From: Beroe ovata | Taxonomy: Eukaryota; Ctenophora; Nuda; Beroida; Beroidae | Direction of reading: 5' to 3' | DNA: 12,710 nt | NCBI GenBank assembly: GCA_946803715.1 | Contig: CAMPET010000076.1 | Span: 285,690 to 298,399 of the forward strand | In this document: piece by piece, positions 1 through 7,722 of the stretch | How the letters are laid out: each line of letters begins with the position of its first letter | Numbering within the stretch: the stretch's first letter is position 1 | The notes under the pieces: generated by a model | Database searches by the model: none | Told to the model about the DNA's origin: nothing | Seen by the model: only the letters and a program-made list of their open reading frames with translations | Made by a program: the position numbers and the translations under genes

Positions 1-32
1 GTGTGTGTGTGTGTGTGTGTGTGCGTGTGTGT
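1..32. repeat. GT dinucleotide microsatellite
   Basis: The window opens with an almost pure (GT)n run with one GC interruption. The same kind of run stands at the matching place in the second copy of this region (8831-8888), so it belongs to the duplicated intron and is not a chance edge effect. Confidence 0.95.
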
Positions 33-840
33 ATCTTTATTAAATTGATCCTGCCCCATCTCATTTGAATTTGATCATGGCTTCCCTTCAGTTATTCGGT
101 TATGCTGTGTTCATTTGCAAGCTCATTGACCATTCTGTTTTTGTGCCCATTTTTACCATGGGTTGGGTGATTGATAAAACCTTTCTTTTGCAAAATTTCA
201 CCAGCTACAATTGTAAATTAGGCGTGGTCAGTAGTACTTAGGGCGTTGTCTATTATTTGGGCGTGGTATTTTGCAGGTTATTTCAAGGGGACTGTTTTAA
301 TCATCCCATAGGTATCATACCCTCAAAAACAGTAGAACAGTAGTATAGCGAGTAGTATTCAAATAACCCGGCTTCTCGATGTTTAAGACAAGCAAATTCA
401 CTTCCTATAGTCACAATCAGGATCGCATATATCACTTGCTGTGTAATCTAAGATAATATGCTGTGTACATTCGGCCGCAATCTCAGTTACGTATGATAAT
501 GACTGCTTGCTACATTCAATCTCTTTCAAGTTTCAGTACATGCAATGTGTGTGATTTCTGCTCGTATACCGCGCCTGAGTTGTGAAGTGATAAGCCGATC
601 AGTGTAACTAATGACTTATTTCCATCAAATTATCGTTTATCTTATATCTTATGGCCATTTTTTTCGAATTTTCCCTATTTTTAAGGTCACACCAAGCTCA
701 ACCACCAAAGCATTCTTTTTCTCAGTCATTTTCAATCATGAATAATTTGCCCGTAGTCCCGCATTAATCCGATGACACTGCTTGAGTAGCTGGTATTGGT
801 TGTACAATTCACATATTGCTCCACATCCCTCTTCAAGTTC

Positions 841-901
841 AAATCATCCTTTGTACAAATCCTTTGTACAAATCATCCTTTGTACAAATCATCCTTTGTA
901 C
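841..901. repeat. Minisatellite of four about 16-base units
   Basis: Four tandem units of AAATCATCCTTTGTAC occur at 841-856, 857-869 (short by three bases), 870-885 and 886-901. The homologous place in the second copy (about 9716-9730) has a single unit, so the array differs in length between the two copies. Confidence 0.9.
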
Positions 902-1280
902 AGGGGGTGTAACTATTGTAGAATTCCCGTTCAAACCCAGCGTCTATTTTACTAATTTGATCTATTGTCCCTGTGTGCAAGTAATAATATACTCTTGTAG
1001 TCTACATAGAGAGGAGAGCACAAGCTCCAGCTATATACCACCATTGATATAGCACCATGGTAGTGTGGTACAAACTTCATGTGGAAAACAATAAATATAG
1101 ATCACTATCTGACTGTGTGGTCTTCGCATGGTGCTTGTACACTGTGTCTCTCGTGCGTGTATCACGATCAGAACTTCCACAATTTCAGTTCATTCTGCAC
1201 ATTTCATTTTCAAATTATTGAGCAGATGCAGAGTTTCTATAATATAGGATGAAATTTTAATTTCAGTTTGAGTAAATTGG

Positions 1281-1289
1281 ATGAACTAA
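1281..1289 (+). promoter_or_regulatory. Two-codon upstream ORF before the MICU start
   Basis: ATG AAC TAA lies 24 bases upstream of the first in-frame MICU ATG and inside the predicted coding exon. If the acceptor at 1266 is used, this minimal upstream ORF is in the mRNA leader and could reduce or condition initiation at 1313. Whether ribosomes use it cannot be told from the sequence. Confidence 0.35.
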
Positions 1290-1312
1290 CCGCCCTCCCT
1301 CCTCGCAGCAAA

Positions 1313-2581
1313 ATGTACAGGCGGGGCGTCACTGTTCTGGCAAACACTGCACGAAGTTGCAGCTCCTCATGGAACATAGCAACCCAGCAACGTCTCCTAG
1401 CAACCGAGCAACATGATGACCATCACCATGACAACTCCAACCACAGCAACCGCAACATCCCCAAGATGGGGTTGCTGGCAGGCGCGGCGGCTGCGGTTGT
1501 TGCAAGTGGCATTCCCTTCCCTGAGGAGCCTGACGATGATTTCCCAATCGGAGATTTGCGATACAGCAACAGCCGGCTCTTCCACCACTTCTACTCGTTT
1601 GCCACGTACAAGTACGATAACGAGTTGTTCATGTCGGGCGATGATTTTCTCCGGGCTGTCCTGGACAAGGAGCATCTCGAGTCCCCGGAGAGAACGGGAC
1701 CCCTCATCGAGCTGACAGAAGCGGAGCACATGATGATCCTGGAGGAAGTCCCCCAGCGGATCAAGAAGGCGGGGATTTTCACCTCACTGGGGAGCAGAGC
1801 TCTCATCAGTTTCCCGGAGTATTTGTTCCTGGTGTCGATTCTGAGTCATCCCAAGAGTCACCTCATGAAGATATTCCACATGATTGATGTGGACGGAAAC
1901 CATGTCCTTGACAGGAAGGAATTTGAACTTCTCGGCAGTTTCTTCGGGAGAGTCGACTTTGATTCTCCCCACAACACATCGCTCAAAGTTCACTTTTTCA
2001 AGGAGGATGGCAGTGGAATTCTGACATCCAAATCATTCATCCACTTCATTGACAACCTCCAGGCAGAATGTCTGAAGGTCGAGTTCAACGAGTACGCCAA
2101 GGGGAAGAGGAAGTTAACCGACACTGCCTTCACCCGGCTCCTCCTGGATAGGACAACCTTGACAGATGCTGAGAAGAGCGTCTACGTGAGGAGAGTGGAA
2201 CAGAGGAGTTACGGAGAAGAGAACATAACGAAAGTGGGGGTGACCTTCTCACAGTACAAACAGTTCATGGACCTCCTCAACAACATCCACGATCTAGAGA
2301 TGACTCTCCGTCTGTACCATCTCGCCAAGAAACCCGTCACCCCGGACGAGTTTGCCCGGGCTGTGAAGGTATGCACGGGTGTGCCGCTCTCGTCCCGCAT
2401 GATCGAGCTCACGTTCAAGATATTTGACCACAACGGGGACGGTGCTCTGAGTCACGACGAGTTTGTCCAGGTTATGAAGGACCGGCTCCAGAGCAGGGGT
2501 GTTATTGATCAGGAGGTCAGGGATGTCATGGAGGGTTCTGCTCGTGGCAATATCCAATCTTTCAGCTACGATGACGAATAG
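1313..2581 (+). CDS. MICU2/MICU3-like mitochondrial calcium uptake protein
   Basis: This gene encodes a 422-residue EF-hand protein of the MICU family. MICU dimers sit on the intermembrane-space side of the inner mitochondrial membrane and gate the calcium uniporter MCU. The frame is open from 1268, but the first ATG is at 1313 with A at -3, so I start there. Residues 1-35 are rich in Arg, Ser and Thr with no acidic residue before Glu32, like a mitochondrial presequence. A His/Asn-rich stretch follows, then a hydrophobic Gly/Ala segment (about 52-70). Two canonical EF-hand loops are visible: DVDGNHVLDRKE (192-203) and DHNGDGALSHDE (372-383). Between them is the degenerate middle of the MICU core. 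Phrases such as DNLQAE, EFARAVKV and FKIFDHNGDG resemble MICU2/3 more than MICU1. Length fits MICU2 (about 430). The coding sequence has no intron, and no cysteine lies in the C-terminal tail. Paralogue assignment is by remembered similarity only. Confidence 0.88.
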   Translation: MYRRGVTVLANTARSCSSSWNIATQQRLLATEQHDDHHHDNSNHSNRNIPKMGLLAGAAAAVVASGIPFPEEPDDDFPIGDLRYSNSRLFHHFYSFATYKYDNELFMSGDDFLRAVLDKEHLESPERTGPLIELTEAEHMMILEEVPQRIKKAGIFTSLGSRALISFPEYLFLVSILSHPKSHLMKIFHMIDVDGNHVLDRKEFELLGSFFGRVDFDSPHNTSLKVHFFKEDGSGILTSKSFIHFIDNLQAECLKVEFNEYAKGKRKLTDTAFTRLLLDRTTLTDAEKSVYVRRVEQRSYGEENITKVGVTFSQYKQFMDLLNNIHDLEMTLRLYHLAKKPVTPDEFARAVKVCTGVPLSSRMIELTFKIFDHNGDGALSHDEFVQVMKDRLQSRGVIDQEVRDVMEGSARGNIQSFSYDDE

Positions 2582-3107
2582 GGATTAGGGAGTATACATG
2601 CACCATTGCAGGAGAGAGTGGCAAACCTTGGAGCAAGTTTTTATCAACTTATTTACATCATCACTATCTCATAACAAACTCTCTTCATTTTTAAACTTTT
2701 TCTGGCAAAATTTTAATGCTTTTACCTAAGATTTGAGGGCCTCAATATATTTTCCCTGGACGTATCAAATATAGTTCGGTAGGTATATCTTTTTGCCCTC
2801 TTTTCTCTCCATATGACCTTGAAATTGTACTTTTTTCTTGACATGTTTCGTGGCTTAACTCTCATAGAGGATTCGAGCATTGTTATAACTTTTTGAGGGA
2901 ATCCATCATGGCTTCCCAGAAAATGATTTCTTGACGCAGGAATTTCTAAGTAATTTTTTGCTGAAAAGACGTCGGAAAAACCCAGAGTAGTAGATGTATT
3001 CGTGAATGTTTGAAATATAAATCGTCAAAACAATTGCTTTATTCTTGTCAAAAACCTCTATCAAGAAATCATAAACTTTCTAAATGTACTTGTATGAGGA
3101 GAGGAGC
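2582..3107. other. Tail-to-tail intergenic space with 3' UTRs
   Basis: The 526 bases between the MICU stop and the ADAM stop are AT-rich and have no plausible coding frame. They should hold both 3' untranslated regions, because the genes converge. No canonical AATAAA is seen for MICU on the plus strand; AATATA near 2743 is only a weak variant. Confidence 0.7.
3038..3043 (-). promoter_or_regulatory. Polyadenylation signal AATAAA for the ADAM gene
   Basis: TTTATT on the plus strand reads AATAAA on the minus strand, 65 bases downstream of the ADAM stop codon (3108-3110). Its spacing and orientation suit the 3' end of the ADAM transcript. Confidence 0.55.
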
Positions 3108-3539
3108 TCAGGTATGTCCATGTTGTGAAGTCCTAAAAGTGGATGGTGATCGATAGGGTCTCACTGGGTCTGTAGCTATGGGCGGAGCTGGTCTGGGTGG
3201 TGGAGCTGGTCTGGCTGGTACTAGTTTAGTTGGTGGTACTGGTCTGGGTGGTGCTGCACCAGGGTGGTCACTGGTAGTGAGGGGTGGTTCAATAGTGTGG
3301 TGGTGTGGTGGAGGCGTGAAGCTATCCACACTATCCCATGACGACTCTGAGCATGATTTGGGCATGGATGCAAGCTGACTGTAGCCGGACTGCGGGGTGG
3401 TATCTGTAGCATGACCAGGCTGAGCTATCTGGTTGTATGCTGATGTGGACCACCCTGCGCAGGTTTTGTAGCTACCAAGAGGTCGAACTGGTTCAGAAGA
3501 GACTGGTAACTGAACTGGCTGCATTGGAGCACTGATAAC
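3108..3539 (-). CDS. ADAM exon L: proline-rich cytoplasmic tail and stop
   Basis: This last exon encodes the final 143 residues and a TGA stop (3108-3110). The acceptor is CTGTAG just above 3539, phase 0. The sequence is rich in Pro, Ser and Thr. Two class II SH3-ligand cores (PxxPxK/R) are seen in PVPPTK and PAPPPR, plus a short PPPHHH run. Such tails in ADAMs recruit SH3 adaptors and sorting nexins. Low complexity produces several shadow frames on the other strand, which are not genes. Confidence 0.85.
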   Translation of the reverse strand, partial: VISAPMQPVQLPVSSEPVRPLGSYKTCAGWSTSAYNQIAQPGHATDTTPQSGYSQLASMPKSCSESSWDSVDSFTPPPHHHTIEPPLTTSDHPGAAPPRPVPPTKLVPARPAPPPRPAPPIATDPVRPYRSPSTFRTSQHGHT

Positions 3540-6500
3540 CTACAGATGATGATATTAATACTGACAATAACATACCACACTGTTCACACATATGGCGAAA
3601 GGAGTTAGTGTTACTCATTCTTACTCTCTTTGGAGCATGACTGCCCGAAGTAGATCTGTTGTTTCGCAGTGCTGATGGAATTGGAACTCTTCGAGAAAGC
3701 GAAGGGAGGCGGAGAGAAAAGCGGCTGAAAATAGGCGTGATTTACAAATTCTTTGATCACTAGGACCGAAAACATGACCATCACAACGGTTTTGTAATTG
3801 GTTGTTGAACTCACATTCGAGTGTGTCTGTCCATGAGAGATCGAGCTCGGTCATTGTGGCGCCTGAGTAGCAACAATCCAACTATACACGCTGGTATCAC
3901 TAGGAAAACAACCACAGCAACTGCTATCAGGATCTTCTGTGTGTCAAGTGCAGCAACCTCTGGGAAAATGTTGCTATAGCAACCCACACTGATGCTGTCA
4001 ATACACTCCTGTCCGTTTTATCCTACTTGCGCTCGGTTTTCAATTATCATGATTCCACTATCAGTCGGAAAAACTAGGCAGATAACAGCCCGCCCTCAGA
4101 AATGGGGTCTCAATTATGACATTACTCACTGAGTTTGGAAATGCAGTCTGTGAGGGGGTCGTACCCCGCATGACAGTGACACTCGTTGAGATCATTACAA
4201 TTCCCATGCCCGCCACACTCTGAACCCCCGGGTTGAGGGCACGACTGCCTCGTGAACTCAACACACTCCCCTGCCATACACCACTGAGGGAGTGAGAGTG
4301 GGATAGTCAGGTGTGCTTTCGGGAGAACTGCGCTACGCGATAAGAGATTTCAGAATTACTTTCGTGGCGTAATTCAGGGGTTACTTGGGGTTTTTAATGT
4401 GGCATTCAAATCAGATCATTGATGCCGCTAATTATGAGACGTCTATACCTTGGAGTGGCCACACTTTGTTCCGTCGTACACCATGGCCACTTCCCTGCTG
4501 TCACTGTTCCGTGGTGCCCTGACCACTGTGCAGGAATGTGACGGGCTGGATGCTGACTGCTGGTGGGTGAGGGTGACACCAAACACGTTGTGTATGAGTG
4601 GTTGTCGTCCATCTGGTACCTCACAGAACAGTCTCCCACACATCACATGCCTGGGGAGAGAATTATCCATCATCACAGAAACAGATAAACAAACACAGAC
4701 AAACACAGACAAACACAAACAAACACACACACAGANCTTACTCCTGTTTACAGGGAATATAGCTGCTATCGTCTTGGATTCCACAATTCCCGGCCCAGTT
4801 ACCCTTGGGGTTGAAATGCGAGAAGCAAGTCTCATTGGCCACACTAACTCCCTCACCCCATAAGCTAGTACACTGGGCGTCACGTGACATACAGTTACCA
4901 TAGTTACAGAACCCGTTACCAGCCCAACACTCGGTGCCATCCTGTCTGTACCTGTTGGTGGGACACTGAAATGAACAGAGCATGAGTGACCACTGACCAG
5001 GTTACATGACGTGTTACATGACGTGTTACGCTATGACACATGTCATGGTACAGTGAAAACACATGCAATACACGTGTTAGGACACGTGATATTGTACCTG
5101 AGGGTGTGTCCCAGTGCAATACTCCCCCAAATCACACTCCGACTGTGGGGGTCTGCAGAGTGATTTGTAACTCACAAACTGACAGCTGTCACAGCACTCC
5201 CCCGTGTAACACACAGCACCCGGCTTCAGTTTACAGCCCACCGGTTCACAACACGGGTCCCGTGCCAGACACTCCTGCAATAGGGGAATTATGGAAAATA
5301 TTGTCATTGAGAAACTGTCTGGTTTAGCCACTGTTTAGCCACTGTTTGATGTTTGTTTATATGGCAGTGTTAGACCGCTATTGCAAACCGTAAAGTGGTT
5401 TTCTTTAAATGGACATCGAGTGATACTCATGACATCACGCGTGATACTCATGACTTCACGCACGCGTGATACTCATGACATCACGCGTGATACTCTTACC
5501 TCCTCGGTTCCACAGTCACACTCCTCCCCCTCCTCCACGAATCCGTTACCGCACACCGGGTCACCGTACAGAGTATCGGGTTGATTGCGGAGACAGAACT
5601 TGGTCATATCGTCAGAGCTGAGGTATTCCCGACTACAATCACTGAACAGAGTGGGTGTTCCCGTGATGGTGCTCCCCATGATACACCCCGCGCCTGAGGC
5701 GAGGTCGTCTGTCTCACACGTGCAGGATTCCTCTTCACCTGAACATCAGGTGTCAGCGTGCTGACAGCTTTCATAGTTTATGACATTTCACAGTTATCAT
5801 GTCTTCATGTCATTGCCATGCATCGCTCAATCGCTGTCACGGTAACACGTGTGTCATTGTTCGGCAACCTTCTTCATTGTCGTGGTACAGTCCCAGGTTG
5901 TGTCCGATCTCATGTGATATTACAGCTGCAAAGTACGCCGGGTTACTCCTCGAGTTGAAGTTTACATTGCTGCAACTGCTCTGACAGATATTGTTCACGC
6001 CAGCGAACCCCACTACCGCACCGTTGAAATCAACACCTCTAGGAGTACAGAATTGTGTGAAAGTCGGGAACTGAGATGAAAGTATTGAGTGATATGTCTC
6101 AGCCTGTATCTCACTGGCACGACGACATGCAAATGAAACATGAGTTCCATTGATTATCAATGAGTTTAAAACATGATCAAATTCAATATCCTTCCCTAAC
6201 TCACGTCATGAGAATGCTGACATCATGCTGTTTGTACAAATCCAGGAGTGTTCGTTGTCGGAAGGTGGTGAAATTCCGCAGCGTCGCGGAATAACTCGGC
6301 GTGACGGCGATGGCGTCACCATGCCGCCAACTCTGCATGCCGACTAGCGCCACTTTTATCCCCACACGTCTGTATATCTCGTTGATGTGCGACACCGTGG
6401 AGAGAGCAAACTCCTCTACACCAGTGCCAGCTGACTCCAGTGCTTGCCACAGAGTAGAGTCCGTTACCACGACAACCTCCATCACAAGTGGATCGTCAGC

Positions 6501-6805
6501 GCTCCTCCGGGACCTACTTGATGACATCAGGGCAGCAGAGATGCGTTTTGTCACATTCGTCAATACCGTATCAGGCAATCCATCTTCGTAGTCTGAACAG
6601 TTCAATGTAATGGGTCCCCATTGAAGTTTTCTCGATTTCAAAATACGATATCGGATAATTAACGATATCAGATACCGGATAAGTACGCTAACCTGCTCCT
6701 AGTATTTCAGGAGGGTTTGGCAGACTTGAATCAGGGAACATGACATATCTATCCTTGACATGAGCGAGATACCATAACTCCCCAGTCAACCCCATTATAC
6801 TGCCC
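3108..6805 (-). CDS. ADAM family metalloprotease-disintegrin, exons B to L (5' end elsewhere)
   Basis: This is a membrane-anchored zinc metalloprotease of the ADAM (adamalysin/reprolysin) family, which cleaves or binds cell-surface proteins. Eleven exons splice in matching phase: 6693-6805, 6205-6592, 5869-6038, 5500-5738, 5098-5274, 4742-4965, 4449-4650, 4130-4283, 3815-3959, 3625-3724 and 3108-3539. With the 5' exon at 12109-12258 the product is 830 residues, numbered from that exon. Order: end of prodomain (1-117) with furin-like site RSRR (114-117); catalytic domain with [12 protein letters not shown] (259-270) and Met-turn CIM (292-294); disintegrin (about 332-418, SECD loop 398-401); Cys-rich domain to 554; EGF-like 555-605; transmembrane helix 615-637; 193-residue tail with proline-rich SH3-ligand cores (787-803). 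All catalytic residues are present, so it should be active. Signal peptide and early prodomain are missing. Tail and EGF resemble the ADAM9/12/19 branch, but orthology cannot be assigned. Confidence 0.9.
3625..3724 (-). CDS. ADAM exon K: basic cytoplasmic juxtamembrane segment
   Basis: This 100-base exon runs from acceptor TTTTCAG (above 3724) to donor GTAAGA (below 3625), entering in phase 2 and leaving in phase 0. It encodes a strongly basic Ser/Arg-rich stretch (33 residues plus one split codon, ending APKR) on the cytoplasmic side. No stop occurs in the frame set by both neighbours. It lacks a recognisable domain, so it rests on splice sites and phase. Confidence 0.7.
3815..3959 (-). CDS. 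ADAM exon J: transmembrane helix
   Basis: The acceptor ATTTTCCCAG and donor GTGAGT bound a 145-base exon, phase 1 to phase 2. It encodes about 23 uninterrupted hydrophobic residues (starting ILIAVAVVV, ending GLLLL) followed by RRHNDRAR, a positive-inside stop-transfer signal. Another upstream acceptor would bring in an in-frame TAA (4018-4020), so the one at 3960 is preferred. Confidence 0.85.
4130..4283 (-). CDS. ADAM exon I: EGF-like module
   Basis: This 154-base exon, between CCCTCAG and GTGAGT, encodes 51 residues. It begins WCMAGECV and carries the EGF-like cysteine pattern with CGGHGNC and CHCHAGYDP before a last Cys. It closes the Cys-rich region, as is usual in membrane ADAMs of the meltrin type. 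Confidence 0.87.
4449..4650 (-). CDS. ADAM exon H: second half of the Cys-rich domain
   Basis: Acceptor TCTCCCCAG and donor GTATAG bound 202 bases, phase 2 to phase 0. The product starts [11 protein letters not shown], the usual ADAM (D/N)VxCGxLxC phrase, and ends GTKCGHSK. Cysteine spacing continues directly from exon G, across the n at 4736. Confidence 0.87.
4661..4741. repeat. AC/ACAAAC microsatellite in an ADAM intron, next to a gap
   Basis: A simple-sequence run of ACAAAC, ACAGAC and AC units fills most of the intron between exons H and G. It ends at the n at 4736, two bases of exon-side sequence short of a GTAAG donor (4737-4741 on the minus strand). A repeat like this commonly breaks an assembly. 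Confidence 0.85.
4736..4736. other. Assembly gap or ambiguous base (n), block 1/2 boundary
   Basis: A single n lies inside an ADAM intron, between microsatellite and splice donor. The ADAM reading frame continues correctly across it (exons G and H), so the join appears to be right. Confidence 0.9.
4742..4965 (-). CDS. ADAM exon G: first half of the Cys-rich domain
   Basis: The 224-base exon runs from acceptor ATTTCAG to donor GTAAG, phase 0 to phase 2. It begins CPTN and contains many cysteines, then GNWAGNCG and YIPC, the family signature before the CGxLxC phrase of exon H. This segment holds the variable region thought to contact substrates in ADAMs. Confidence 0.88.
4966..5097 (-). repeat. 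ADAM intron with a short tandem GTTACATGACGT repeat
   Basis: The 132-base intron between exons F and G contains two and a half direct units of GTTACATGACGT (5001-5030). The donor is GTACAA and the acceptor is TTTCAG. It has no coding content. Confidence 0.8.
5098..5274 (-). CDS. ADAM exon F: disintegrin domain
   Basis: This exon is exactly 59 codons, phase 0 at both ends, between TATTGCAG and donor GTACAA. It carries the disintegrin core CKLKPGAVC and the loop phrase [11 protein letters not shown]. The loop holds E-C-D rather than an RGD, as in most ADAMs, so classical RGD integrin binding is not predicted. Confidence 0.92.
5275..5499 (-). repeat. ADAM intron with 21-base VNTR, copy 1 (4 units)
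   Basis: The intron between exons E and F holds a tandem TTTAGCCACTG pair (about 5321-5342) and a VNTR at 5412-5497. Unit boundaries are 5412-5430, 5431-5451, 5452-5476 and 5477-5497. The core ATCACGCGTGAT is a perfect 12-base palindrome. The array runs into the exon E donor. The other copy has ten units (10481-10698). Confidence 0.9.
5500..5738 (-). CDS. ADAM exon E: Met-turn and start of the disintegrin domain (copy 1)
   Basis: This 239-base exon enters in phase 1 after GTTCAG and ends in phase 0 at GTAAGA. It encodes the Met-turn GAGCIMG that sits under the catalytic zinc. It then gives the ADAM disintegrin opening [16 protein letters not shown]. Two further copies exist: 10701-10939 (same protein) and the partial 6892-6969. 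Confidence 0.92.
5869..6038 (-). CDS. ADAM exon D: zinc-binding catalytic exon (copy 1)
   Basis: The 170-base exon encodes [11 protein letters not shown], then [12 protein letters not shown] with the three zinc His and the catalytic Glu. The acceptor is TACTCCTAG. The donor GTTGCC is weak by consensus, but the phase (2 in, 1 out) fits both neighbours and gives HDNEEGEEESC without a break. Reading past the donor meets a stop soon after. Confidence 0.9.
6205..6592 (-). CDS. ADAM exon C: furin site and first half of the protease (copy 1)
   Basis: The 388-base exon runs from GTTCAG (above 6592) to GTGAGT. It encodes the prodomain end with RSRR, a furin/proprotein-convertase site, and then the first catalytic beta strands ([21 protein letters not shown]). 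It ends at DVSILM, where exon D continues with TGVDF. It is almost identical to 11423-11810; the one difference I see (near 6424) changes Gly to Val. Confidence 0.9.
6693..6805 (-). CDS. ADAM exon B: prodomain segment (copy 1)
   Basis: The 113-base exon follows acceptor GATGTTCAG and ends at donor GTTAGC. It encodes the reprolysin propeptide phrase [14 protein letters not shown] and then a proline-rich linker ending PPEILGA. The exon that should precede it is cut off by the n at 6891 and is seen only in the other copy (12109-12258). Confidence 0.82.
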
Positions 6806-6890
6806 CTGAACATCACAATTATCATCATGACTGGATGGATTGGGCATGGTAGAGAGTTCACAACAGACATTGAATATCATCAAAACCGAC

Positions 6891-6891
6891 N
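6891..6891. other. Assembly gap or ambiguous base (n), block 2/3 boundary
   Basis: To the left is the intron above exon B. Immediately to the right the sequence jumps back into the middle of exon E. The order of exons is therefore broken at exactly this base. Confidence 0.9.
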
Positions 6892-7507
6892 CCGTGATGG
6901 TGCTCCCCATGATACACCCCGCGCTTGAGGCGGGGTCGTCTGTCTCACACGTGCAGGATTCCTCTTCACCTGAACATCAGGTGTCAGCGTGCTGACAGCT
7001 TTCATAGTTTATGACATTTCACAGTTATCATGTCTTCATGTCATTGCCATGCATCGCTCAATCGCTGTCACGGTAACACGTGTGTCATTGTTCGGCAACC
7101 TTCTTCATTGTCGTGGTACAGTCCCAGGTTGTGTCCGATCTCATGTGATATTACAGCTGCAAAGTACGCCGGGTTACTCCTCGAGTTGAAGTTTACATTG
7201 CTGCAACTGCTCTGACAGATATTGTTCACGCCAGCGAACCCCACTACCGCACCGTTGAAATCAACACCTCTAGGAGTACAGAATTGTGTGAAAGTCGGGA
7301 ACTGAGATGAAAGTGAAGAGTGATATGTCTCGTCTCAGCCGGTATCCGAGTATCTCACATTCTCACTGGCACGACGGCAGCTTTGCAAATGAACAATGAG
7401 TTTCATTGATTATCAATGAGTTTAATATATGATCAAATTCAATATCCTCCTATTCCCTGACTCACGTCATATTCCCTAACTCACGTCATGAGAATGCTGA
7501 CATCATG
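6892..7507 (-). pseudogene. Third, partial copy of ADAM exons E, D and C
   Basis: Contents on the minus strand: 23 bases of exon C (7485-7507), intron, a full exon D (7100-7269) with [12 protein letters not shown] intact, intron, and the first 78 bases of exon E (6892-6969). Both ends are cut by n. Exon D and the D/E intron match the 5500-6038 copy. The C/D intron instead matches the 11208-11422 copy. Exon E carries private changes near 6925-6932 that would alter Leu to Pro and Gly to Ser. As it stands it is a gene fragment: either an assembly fragment of another haplotype or part of a real duplicate. No frame damage is seen within it. Confidence 0.75.
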
Positions 7508-7508
7508 N
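7508..7508. other. Assembly gap or ambiguous base (n), block 3/4 boundary
   Basis: ADAM exon C breaks off here after 23 bases and is followed by unrelated non-coding sequence. In the other copies the exon goes on for 365 more bases. Confidence 0.9.
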
Positions 7509-7722
7509 GTGTATTACACGCTACCCGTTTCCTAATATGCTAAAATATTCAGATAAGAGGTTAATAACCAATAACGTTAGGAGATGTATCATGTGACCAT
7601 ATACAGACCTCAGGTGATTCCACGGAGAATTGCCTAGTCTTTGCCTTAACTTCCTAGAAATCGCGTCTGTTTACTACAGCCGATATCATATGGATATCAT
7701 ATGGATCACACAATCTGTACAC
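7509..7722. other. Non-coding stretch before the foldback element
   Basis: I see no coding frame or known element. A short tandem pair GATATCATATG occurs at about 7682-7703. Confidence 0.6.

Larger units (their letters stand above)
1..1266 (+). other. Probable 5' intron of the MICU gene (copy 1)
   Basis: No convincing coding frame is present. The stretch is AT-rich and aligns nearly end to end (about 1-1217) with 8845-10058, with several percent substitutions and small indels. It ends in a good 3' splice acceptor (pyrimidine/AT-rich tract, then TTTCAG at 1261-1266) directly before the MICU coding exon. The second copy is preceded by a GTAAGT donor (8828-8833), so the region is best read as intron 1, lying between a 5' untranslated exon and the coding exon. 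The exon and promoter of this copy lie left of the window. A 78-codon frame at 816-1052 is an artefact of a short tandem repeat. The splice model is inferred without transcript evidence. Confidence 0.6.

Noticed and set aside
816-1052. 78-codon open frame on the plus strand upstream of MICU
   Set aside because: Its first half is a translated minisatellite, it is broken in the second intron copy, and its composition is not protein-like.
1268-1312. Extension of the MICU protein to a TTG at 1268
   Set aside because: TTG is not a usual animal nuclear start and lies two bases after a good splice acceptor. The first ATG at 1313 has a favourable context and starts a presequence-like segment.
4018-4020. 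In-frame TAA between EGF and transmembrane exons, suggesting a broken ADAM
   Set aside because: A better acceptor (ATTTTCCCAG, just above 3959) places the TAA inside an intron and keeps the phase.
5758-5984. Plus-strand frames repeated identically at 5758-5984 and 6989-7215
   Set aside because: They are antisense to ADAM exon D and its intron. Their repetition only reflects the duplicated exon.
6041-6160. Extension of catalytic exon D upstream as one long frame
   Set aside because: The sequence above 6038 matches no ADAM segment, and the TACTCCTAG acceptor joins exon C to TGVDF in the expected phase.
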